The translations under genes were made by a program, and so were the position numbers. Below, in pieces: positions 6,446 through 11,548 of a DNA stretch of 12,718 nucleotides (position 1 is its first letter; every line of letters starts with the position of its first letter). The notes under the pieces are model-generated. The model was given only the letters and a program-made list of their open reading frames with translations. It did no database searches and was not told the DNA's origin. The stretch covers positions 1 through 12,718 of the forward strand of contig JALHDI010000110.1 of assembly GCA_022839045.1 (NCBI GenBank). The letters are read 5' to 3'. Source of the DNA: Sporomusaceae bacterium. Its GTDB lineage: Bacteria > Bacillota_C > Negativicutes > Sporomusales_B > UBA7701.

Positions 6446-7416
6446 CGATCGAACAGCTGCCCGTCACCGCCATCCCCGGCTTCCGCCTCGGCAACGCCCA
6501 CAACCTCGCCGCCGCCACCGGCTGCACCGTCATCCTCTGCCCCGCAGGTGCCGTCGCCGGCGTCGACGTCAGGGGCGGCGCCCCCGGCACCCGCGAGACC
6601 GACCTCCTCCGGCCCGAGAACTATGTCGAGAAAATCCACGCCGTCCTCCTGTCCGGCGGCAGCGCCTTCGGCCTCGACGCCGCCGCCGGCGTCATGGCCT
6701 ACCTCGAAGAGCGCGGCGTCGGCTTCGACGTCGGCGTCGCCAAAGTCCCCATCGTCGCCGGCGCCGTCCTCTTCGACCTTCCCTGCGGCGATCCGGCCGT
6801 GCGGCCCGACAAGGCCATGGGCTACGCCGCCTGCCTGGCTGCGGAAAAAGGCGGCTTCGCCGAAGGCACGGCCGGCGCCGGCGCCGGCGCAACGGTCGGC
6901 AAATTTTTCGGCATGGAGCACGCCATGAAAGGCGGCCTGGGCGCGTACGCCGCCAAAGTCGGCGGACTCATGGTCGGCGCCGTCGTAGCCGTCAACTGCC
7001 TGGGCGACGTCGTCGACCCCGACGGCGGCGGCATCATCGCCGGCGCCTACCAGGACGACCCCTTCGCCTTCCTCGGCAGCGAGGACGGCATGATCTCAAA
7101 ATACGGCCGCACCGGCAACCTCTTCGCCGGCAACACCACCATCGGCGCCATCCTCACCAACGCCGCCCTTACCAAGGGCCAGGCCGCCAAAATCGCCTCC
7201 ATGGCCCACAACGGCTACGCCCGTACCATGCGGCCCGCCCACACCATGGTCGACGGCGACACCATCTTCTGCCTCTCCGCCGGCTCTGTCGCCGCCGACG
7301 TCAGCGTCGTCGGCCTCATCGCCGCCCGCGTCATGGAGTGGGCCGTCCTCCGCGCCGTCCGCGAAGCCACCTCCCTCGCCGGCTTCAAAGCCTGCCGCGA
7401 CAGCAAAAAAGACTGA
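6442..7416 (+). CDS. P1 family peptidase (S58/DmpA-NylC type Ntn hydrolase)
   Basis: 324 residues, starting at a GTG that overlaps the upstream TGA (GTGA). GGGGAGG at 6428-6434 lies 7 nt before it. The family covers self-processing Ntn hydrolases such as the aminopeptidase DmpA and the nylon-oligomer hydrolase NylC. Signatures are VDVRGGAPGTRETDLL (41-56), LSGGSAFGLDAAAGV (70-84) and GNTTIGAILTNAALTK (230-245). By analogy, autocatalytic cleavage would fall between N231 and T232, making T232 the N-terminal nucleophile of the small subunit. There is no signal peptide, so it is cytoplasmic. Natural substrates of most members are unknown; small amide or beta-aminoacyl peptides are typical. Coupling to a flavin oxidoreductase is a hint of a shared pathway only. 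The ORF is open well upstream of the GTG, but that part is a shadow of the oxidoreductase gene. Confidence 0.88.
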   Translation: MTIEQLPVTAIPGFRLGNAHNLAAATGCTVILCPAGAVAGVDVRGGAPGTRETDLLRPENYVEKIHAVLLSGGSAFGLDAAAGVMAYLEERGVGFDVGVAKVPIVAGAVLFDLPCGDPAVRPDKAMGYAACLAAEKGGFAEGTAGAGAGATVGKFFGMEHAMKGGLGAYAAKVGGLMVGAVVAVNCLGDVVDPDGGGIIAGAYQDDPFAFLGSEDGMISKYGRTGNLFAGNTTIGAILTNAALTKGQAAKIASMAHNGYARTMRPAHTMVDGDTIFCLSAGSVAADVSVVGLIAARVMEWAVLRAVREATSLAGFKACRDSKKD

Positions 7417-7447
7417 ACCCTCGGATTCGGGGATTCACCTGCCTTTT
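7415..7447 (+). terminator. Weak candidate terminator after the P1 peptidase
   Basis: GAACCCTCG (7415-7423) can pair with CGGGGATTC (7428-7436) around GATT, with one mismatch and one G-U pair. A T-run follows 7 nt later. The hairpin overlaps the stop codon. Low confidence. Confidence 0.3.
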
Positions 7448-7559
7448 TCCCGGGCCGGTCGTCCTTTCGGATCTTGATCGTATGATTAAAGAGCAACCAT
7501 AAGAGCAATGGCATTCGAGCCGCAAAAGGTGAACATTAGTTAATAAATCCCATGTCCCA

Positions 7560-7589
7560 TTGACGGAAAGTGAAAGGCATTGCTATAAT
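7560..7589 (+). promoter_or_regulatory. Sigma-70 promoter of the fluoride operon
   Basis: TTGACG (7560-7565), an 18-nt spacer, then TATAAT (7584-7589) preceded by TGC, giving an extended -10. The transcript should start near 7596, about 12 nt before the riboswitch aptamer, exactly where it is needed. Between the P1 peptidase stop and this promoter (7437-7559) the DNA is AT-richer and I see no gene. Confidence 0.85.
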
Positions 7590-7607
7590 TTAACCATATT
7601 GCAATAC

Positions 7608-7658
7608 GGTGATGGAGTTCGCCTTTAACCCCGTATTTATTGCGGTGATGACTCCTAC
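7608..7658 (+). ncRNA. Fluoride riboswitch (crcB motif) aptamer
   Basis: The sequence carries the conserved fluoride-aptamer blocks GGTGATGGAGTTCGCC (7608-7623), AACC and GGTGATGACTCCTAC (7644-7658). P1 is GGAGT (7614-7618) with ACTCC (7651-7655). The pseudoknot is GGTG (7608-7611) with CGCC (7620-7623), one wobble. P2 is CCGT with GCGG around ATTTATT. This RNA class binds fluoride through magnesium ions and usually turns on fluoride-export genes. The 3' strand of P1 is also the 5' arm of the terminator that follows, so fluoride binding should prevent termination (an ON switch). It lies 48 nt before the antiporter gene, which it should control together with uspA and the DUF190 remnant. Confidence 0.92.
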
Positions 7659-7689
7659 CAGTACACTACTGGTAGGAGTTTCTTGCTTC
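7651..7689 (+). terminator. Riboswitch-controlled intrinsic terminator
   Basis: Perfect 13-bp stem ACTCCTACCAGTA / TACTGGTAGGAGT (7651-7663 with 7667-7679), a CAC loop, then TTTCTTGCTTCTT. The first five bases of the 5' arm (ACTCC) are the P1 strand of the fluoride aptamer, so aptamer and terminator are mutually exclusive. The T-run is interrupted by C and G. Confidence 0.88.
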
Positions 7690-7705
7690 TTCCGGTTATG
7701 AAAGG

Positions 7706-8899
7706 ATGGTTGTCTTGGAACAAAATCTTCTCGTTGCAACCCAATGGATTTTCTTAGCCCTTGTTGCCAGCCTCTTATCAATCCGGCTGGGGATTTCAGT
7801 AGCCCTAATGGAGATTGTAGTCGGCATATTTGGCGGAAATGTATTGAATATCGAAATAACGCCGTGGGTGAATTTCCTGGCAGGCTTCGGCGCCGTAATC
7901 TTGACCTTTCTCGCGGGCGCGGAAATCGACCCCGAGAGCCTGAAAGAGAATATCAAGGAAAGCTTTGCAATCGGCGTTCTGTCGTTTCTCTTGCCTTTCC
8001 TGGGGGGGATGGCCTGCGCATATTATTTCTTCGGCTGGGATAGCAACGCATCCAAGATTGCCGGTATTGCGTTATCTACAACATCGGTAGCTGTGGTTTA
8101 TGCGGTCATGGTGGAAAGCGGCTTGTCATCCAGCCGCTTAGGGCAAGCCATCCTAGCTGCTTGTTTTATCACTGACCTGGGCACGGTGGTTGCACTGGGA
8201 ATCCTTTTTACCGGATTTTCGCTAAAACTTATCTGGTTTATTCTTATCCTCGTAATAACCCTCTTTATTGCCACGCCAATAGCAGCTAAACTATTTGCAT
8301 CATATGGAGGAAAGGTCAGTGAACCGGAAATCAAGTTCGTTTTCTTAGTGTTGGCCGGGCTCGGTTATGTGGCTTTAACCACTGGAAGCGAGGCCGTCCT
8401 TCCTGCTTATATACTTGGGATGGCAATGGCCGGCTTCTTTTCAAAGTACAAAGAAACTCTTCACAAGATGCGGGCAATTATTTTTGTTGCCTTTACGCCG
8501 TTCTACTTTCTTAAGGCCGGCGCTCTTATCTCATGGACTGCTCTCTATACGATGTTCGGTACCATCATGATATATTTGCTAGTGAAGGTTGCGGCCAAGT
8601 TCGTCGGCGTTTTGCCTGCCGCCTACGCTTTCAGTTACGGCCACCGGACGGGGATATACACCACCCTGCTGATGAGTACGGGCCTGACATTCGGCACCAT
8701 ATCCGCCTTGTACGGCCTGTCCAATAACTACATCAATAATAACCAGTATAGCGTGTTGGTTGCAGCGGTAATATTGAGCGCTGTTATCCCCACGGTAATC
8801 GCCCAGAAGTATTTCTTCCCGGTTCCTGGGGAAAGCAATGGTGATTCGGAGGAAATTGCTACAGTCCAAGTCGAAAGGAGTAGCGAAAATGAATGTTAA
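7706..8899 (+). CDS. CPA2-type cation:proton antiporter under fluoride riboswitch control
   Basis: 397 residues with about eleven to twelve hydrophobic helices, in the inner membrane. Family features include FLAGAEIDP (68-76), STTSVAVVYAV (124-134), the ion-site helix FITDLGTVVALG (154-165) and GSEAVLPAYILG (227-238). The usual Asp-Asp of sodium antiporters is Thr156-Asp157 here, so there is a single acidic ion-site residue. The soluble tail (about 374-397) is short, with no TrkA-N domain. Control by a fluoride riboswitch points to a role in fluoride or linked pH/cation stress; whether it moves fluoride itself is not known from sequence. The ATG at 7706 directly abuts AAAGG, which is too close; a TTG at 7715 (LEQNLL) has better spacing and may be the true start. 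GC content and codon use are lower and more mixed than in the flanking genes. uspA overlaps its end by 11 nt. Confidence 0.88.
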   Translation: MVVLEQNLLVATQWIFLALVASLLSIRLGISVALMEIVVGIFGGNVLNIEITPWVNFLAGFGAVILTFLAGAEIDPESLKENIKESFAIGVLSFLLPFLGGMACAYYFFGWDSNASKIAGIALSTTSVAVVYAVMVESGLSSSRLGQAILAACFITDLGTVVALGILFTGFSLKLIWFILILVITLFIATPIAAKLFASYGGKVSEPEIKFVFLVLAGLGYVALTTGSEAVLPAYILGMAMAGFFSKYKETLHKMRAIIFVAFTPFYFLKAGALISWTALYTMFGTIMIYLLVKVAAKFVGVLPAAYAFSYGHRTGIYTTLLMSTGLTFGTISALYGLSNNYINNNQYSVLVAAVILSAVIPTVIAQKYFFPVPGESNGDSEEIATVQVERSSENEC

Positions 8900-9314
8900 A
8901 AGAATTCTCGTTGCCTATGACGGTTCACGGCAAAGCCAGAAAGCATTACAATGGGCAGTTGCTATAGCTAGTAAATTCGATTCAGAGATTACTACAGTTA
9001 CAGTGATAAAACCGCCTGAATTTAGTCCGACCATAAGTGAAATCGATGAGTGTTATGCCGATGCGGAGCAACATTTAGCACCAATTCTGGAATCAGTCCG
9101 AAACTTTGGTCTGAACAACGGCATTACAATAAAAACGCAAATTCTCCGCGGCCATCCGGCGGAGAGCATTGTGAAGTACGCTTATGAAAATAAGGCGGAC
9201 GTCATTGCTATCGGCACCCGAGGAATGGGCGGGTTCAGGAACTTAATAATCGGCAGCGTGGCGCAAAAAGTAGTCACGTACTCCAAGATTCCCGTTCTGA
9301 CTGTTAAGGAATAG
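8889..9314 (+). CDS. Universal stress protein, ATP-binding UspA type
   Basis: 141 residues, one Usp domain of standard length. The N-terminal strand KRILVAYDGSRQSQKAL holds the conserved Asp after the first strand. The nucleotide motif G-X2-G-X9-G-S is complete near the end (GTRGMGGFRNLIIGS), so it should bind ATP. The protein closes with the usual IPVLTVK strand. The start is the ATG at 8889, preceded by AAAGGAG (8874-8880) at 8-nt spacing. A longer open frame upstream is a shadow of the antiporter gene. The start lies inside the antiporter coding sequence (11-nt overlap), so translation is probably coupled and expression depends on the fluoride riboswitch. Usp proteins next to antiporters may act as regulatory subunits; that is an inference here. 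Confidence 0.93.
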   Translation: MNVKRILVAYDGSRQSQKALQWAVAIASKFDSEITTVTVIKPPEFSPTISEIDECYADAEQHLAPILESVRNFGLNNGITIKTQILRGHPAESIVKYAYENKADVIAIGTRGMGGFRNLIIGSVAQKVVTYSKIPVLTVKE

Positions 9315-9326
9315 CGGAGGTGCCGG

Positions 9327-9742
9327 ATGCCGAAGATTACTGCCTAGGCTAAGCGGCTTAGAATCTACGTGGGCGAAACTGGCCGATGGCAGGGGAAGGC
9401 GCTATACCACGCAATTGTCTTAAGGCCAAAGATCTCGACCTGGCCGGGGCAACAGTCTTTCGCGGACTCATGGGTTACGGTGCTAATAGCCGCATCCATA
9501 CCGCTCGTATCGTCGAGCTTTCAAGTGACCCTTCCATTCTCATAGAAATTATCGATAGTCAAGAATATATCGCACGACTGCTTCCATATCTCGATGAAAT
9601 GGTTCCTGAAGGGATGGTAACCATCGATGATATAGAAGTAATCAAATATGGCGACAAGTCATCTACACCACCACCGCCGCCTGGCCGGTCCGCCTCACCC
9701 CCGGCGCGGCCGCCAGCCTCTCCGCCAGCCCCATCGCCATGA
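9327..9742 (+). pseudogene. DUF190 family gene, broken by a stop and a frameshift
   Basis: DUF190 proteins (COG1993) are small PII-like proteins often found beside crcB fluoride channels. The start is intact: GGAGG at 9316-9320, ATG at 9327, 12 nt after uspA. It reads MPKITA, then an in-frame TAG (9345-9347), then AKRLRIYVGE and KALYHAIV in the same frame. The rest (LKAKDLDLAGATVFRG, GYGANSRIHTARIVEL, LLPYLDEMVPEGMVTIDD, EVIKYG) is in another frame; one base is missing near 9419-9421. After KYGDK, where family members normally end, there is no stop. The frame runs into GC-rich DNA and adds a Pro/Ser/Ala tail ending at 9742. Two inactivating lesions plus a lost stop make decay likely. A sequencing error could explain one lesion but hardly all three. 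Full function would need readthrough and frameshifting, for which no signal is seen. Confidence 0.8.
9659..9740 (+). pseudogene. Possible truncated 3' end of a GC-rich gene
   Basis: Directly after the DUF190 homology ends, the frame beginning ATC TAC ACC at 9661 has 27 successive codons ending in C or G, the codon style of the window's native genes. It would read IYTTTAAWPVRLTPGAAA and onward. It has no start of its own and no clear stop before the terminator at 9751. I do not recognise the protein. This is best seen as a fragment left at the edge of the low-GC island, and it is uncertain. Confidence 0.35.
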
Positions 9743-9750
9743 GTCGCCGC

Positions 9751-9782
9751 AAAAAAAGCAACCCGGCCCCAAGTGCCGGGCT
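9751..9782 (-). terminator. Intrinsic terminator of the CXXX-repeat cluster
   Basis: On the minus strand AGCCCGGC pairs with GCCGGGTT (9775-9782 with 9760-9767, one G-U) around a 7-nt loop, followed by GC and seven T (9751-9757). It lies 21 nt after the precursor gene stop and ends the operon. Confidence 0.88.
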
Positions 9783-9803
9783 ATCGGCGTTATATCGTGC
9801 CTG

Positions 9804-10229
9804 TCAACGCATCATCCCCGTGCAGCCCCGCGTACACGTGCCGCTGCAGCCGCTGCCGCAATTCTGCGAACAGCTGCCGCGGCAGGTATTCTGGCACGAA
9901 CCGGTGCAAGTCTGGTAGCAGGACCCCCGGCAGGAGCCGTCGCACCCGTAGCTGCACTTGCCGCCGCACTGGCCGGAGCAACTCCCGGCGCAGGCCCAGT
10001 TGCAGCCGCTCCGCTGGGGAGACGGATCGCTGGCCTTGCTCGTCCCGGCGGCAGCCGGCCCCGCATCGTTCCCAGCCCCTTGTCCCAAGGGCGCCCCCTC
10101 GGCGAACGGGCCGAATCCCAAAAGGGCGAGCGAAGGCAGCACCAACCCCGCTTTCTTGATAAAATCGCGCCGGGTCAGGCCGTTGCCGGCGGCGGACACA
10201 TTCTCGGTTTCCCTGTCAGGTCCTTTCAT
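9804..10229 (-). CDS. Cys-X3 repeat radical SAM target (RiPP precursor) with Tat leader
   Basis: 141 residues. The leader carries a twin-arginine motif (TRRDFIKK, R20-R21) followed by a hydrophobic stretch (LVLPSLALLGFG), the pattern of a Tat signal, then a Gly/Ala/Pro-rich linker. From residue 76 to 136 there are 16 cysteines, each exactly four residues after the last (CNWA CAGS CSGQ CGGK and so on), then TGMMR. The spacing residues are mostly Gly, Ser, Thr, Asn, Gln or Arg. The composition and the neighbouring maturases match the class annotated as Cys-Xaa-Xaa-Xaa repeat radical SAM targets. The likely fate is modification of the cysteine region in the cytoplasm, then Tat export. The ATG at 10235 touches the AAGGAGG site; the second ATG at 10229 has 6-nt spacing and is chosen. 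It is the last gene of the operon and should be made in excess over the enzymes only if extra promoters exist; none is obvious. Confidence 0.87.
   Translation of the reverse strand: MKGPDRETENVSAAGNGLTRRDFIKKAGLVLPSLALLGFGPFAEGAPLGQGAGNDAGPAAAGTSKASDPSPQRSGCNWACAGSCSGQCGGKCSYGCDGSCRGSCYQTCTGSCQNTCRGSCSQNCGSGCSGTCTRGCTGMMR
9822..10004 (-). repeat. Coding tandem repeat of Cys-X3 units
   Basis: Sixteen Cys codons every 12 nt with no break in phase. The DNA between them varies (codons for Gly, Ser, Thr, Arg, Gln, Asn, Tyr, Trp), so the periodicity is kept at the protein level rather than by recent DNA duplication. Confidence 0.85.
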
Positions 10230-10286
10230 GGCCATCCTCCTTTCTTGCCGGCTGAGACGGCCGGGCGGTCGGGAAGGTCGTCGCCC

Positions 10287-10589
10287 CTACCGCTGACGGC
10301 GGATGTAGATGTCGCCGCTGGCGAAATCGATCTCCCAGCTGCAGCCGCTGATGTTCTCCCAGTCGTACTTTGCGCTTTTCTCGTCCCACCAAGCCTGAAA
10401 CCTGGTCGCCGTTTCCCCCATATCCCTCACCAGCCGCTCATAGATGGCGCTGCCGGCCAGCTCTTCGTCCGGCATGCCGACCAGGGAGCGGAAAAGCTCG
10501 CCCAAAGCGTTCTTCCGTTCGAAAAGCGCCTTGATTTCGTCGCGTTCGGCGGGGGTGACGGCGCCGATTTTTCGCCGTGCGTCGTTCAT
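10287..10589 (-). CDS. CXXX-repeat peptide modification system protein
   Basis: 100 residues, acidic-basic mixed, with no signal peptide or membrane segment. It starts MNDARRKIGAVTPAERDEI, continues with a helical ALFERKNALGELF segment and an IYERLVRDMGETATRFQAWWDEK helix, and closes with a short beta-like WEIDFASGDIYIRRQR tail. I match it, from memory of the family, to the small accessory protein named for CXXX-repeat peptide modification systems; its activity is unknown. A scaffold or leader-recognition partner for the maturases is a reasonable guess. The ATG at 10589 overlaps the stop of the upstream gene (ATGA), and GGAGG at 10598-10602 has 8-nt spacing. A longer open frame upstream is a shadow of the maturase gene. 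The precursor gene follows after 57 nt. Confidence 0.8.
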   Translation of the reverse strand: MNDARRKIGAVTPAERDEIKALFERKNALGELFRSLVGMPDEELAGSAIYERLVRDMGETATRFQAWWDEKSAKYDWENISGCSWEIDFASGDIYIRRQR

Positions 10590-11548
10590 GGCTGCAGCCT
10601 CCGTGTCGGGATTTGGTCGAAAGGATCGAGATAATCGACGTCCGGTATGGCCTTGAGCCGCGAAAAGGGGGGCGTCGCCCCGAGCCGCCGCCGGATGAGC
10701 CGGGCGGCGTTCCGCTCCAGGTGGGCCAGCACGCACTGCTCGCGGGACGGTGTATTCCATTCGAGCGTCGTCCTGCCGTTCAGATAGACGCAGCGCTTGC
10801 AGTGATAAGCGTCGCAGCACGAGCACACGGGCGCGTTCGCCAGCGTCAGCAGCTGGCCGTTGGCGAGGGTGACGCCGTCCGCGAGGCTGCCGGCCGCGTT
10901 ATCTTCGTTATCGTAGTAGAACCCGGGGCAAATATAAAAATTGCCGTTCGGCGCCGCGGTCAGGTGGACCACCCCGGCGTCGCAGTTATTCATGCCGCTC
11001 AGCAGCATCCGGTCCGAAAAGATATTCACCTCCGGCAGGCAGCCCTGCCGGTACAAATCGGTGACGTACCCGGCGGCGAGCTCCAACTGCCGGCCGTATT
11101 CGTCAATATCGGCGGCGGTGTAGCGGTCGATCCCGCCGAGGTAAAGATCGAGCCGCGCGGCCCGTCCCAGGCAGGAGCGGACGAGGACCGCCATATCGCC
11201 CAGCCGTCGCCGCGGCAGGCGGAGGATGAACTGGCGCTTGGCGCCGGTTTCGTCCGGAAAGCTGCCCGGGTCGTCGGCATCGAGCACGAGGATGGCGTCC
11301 GGGTACCGGCCGGCCAGGCCCGCGGGGACGATCGCGGCATAGTCGGTCCTGTCCAGCGTCGCCCGGTATTGCGGCGGCAGCTCTTCCCGGCCAAGCAGCA
11401 GGGTCAGCGCCAGCCCGCGGCTCCGGGCGAACGCGACGGCCTTCGCCAGCATGGCGAGCGGCATCAGCTCTGTTTTTCGGCGGTCGTGGTCGTAATGGCA
11501 GAACGGCGGCGCGCTGGCATCGACCAGCACCAGCAGATGGGTCAGCAT
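10586..11548 (-). CDS. CXXX-repeat peptide maturase, SPASM-like, lacking the radical SAM motif
   Basis: 320 residues. There is no CX3CX2C radical SAM motif; only isolated cysteines at 17, 126 and 170 lie in the first half. The C-terminal half has a SPASM-type pattern: C189-X12-G-X4-C207 (CDAG ... PNGNFYIC), then C242-X2-C245-X4-C250-X2-C253 (CSCCDAYHCKRC) and C272. This pattern normally binds auxiliary 4Fe-4S clusters. The N-terminus (LTHLLVLVDASAPPFCHYD) and a long middle region suggest a degenerate barrel-like enzyme. It fits the partner maturase known from CXXX-repeat systems. The role is unproven: it could hold the precursor, pass electrons, or be a second enzyme. The start overlaps the upstream radical SAM stop by 7 nt with only a weak ribosome site, so coupling is likely. 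The downstream overlap is 4 nt. Confidence 0.83.
   Translation of the reverse strand: MLTHLLVLVDASAPPFCHYDHDRRKTELMPLAMLAKAVAFARSRGLALTLLLGREELPPQYRATLDRTDYAAIVPAGLAGRYPDAILVLDADDPGSFPDETGAKRQFILRLPRRRLGDMAVLVRSCLGRAARLDLYLGGIDRYTAADIDEYGRQLELAAGYVTDLYRQGCLPEVNIFSDRMLLSGMNNCDAGVVHLTAAPNGNFYICPGFYYDNEDNAAGSLADGVTLANGQLLTLANAPVCSCCDAYHCKRCVYLNGRTTLEWNTPSREQCVLAHLERNAARLIRRRLGATPPFSRLKAIPDVDYLDPFDQIPTRRLQP

Noticed and set aside
7453..9690. GGCCGGTC at both edges of the low-GC island as a target-site duplication
   Set aside because: An 8-mer of G and C is expected by chance in this GC-rich DNA, and the flanking bases do not extend the match.
9327..9742. TAG readthrough (pyrrolysine or suppression) or programmed frameshift in the DUF190 gene
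   Set aside because: Two separate lesions plus a lost stop, no slippery heptamer at the shift point and no downstream structure noted; decay is simpler.
9822..10004. CRISPR-like regular spacing (12-nt period)
   Set aside because: The period is a single codon repeat inside an open frame; units are only 12 nt and variable, with no spacers.
9648..10634. Plus-strand open frame of 328 codons across the CXXX precursor and accessory genes
   Set aside because: Antisense shadow with Ala/Pro/Arg/His low complexity; the minus-strand genes have clear starts, motifs and operon order.
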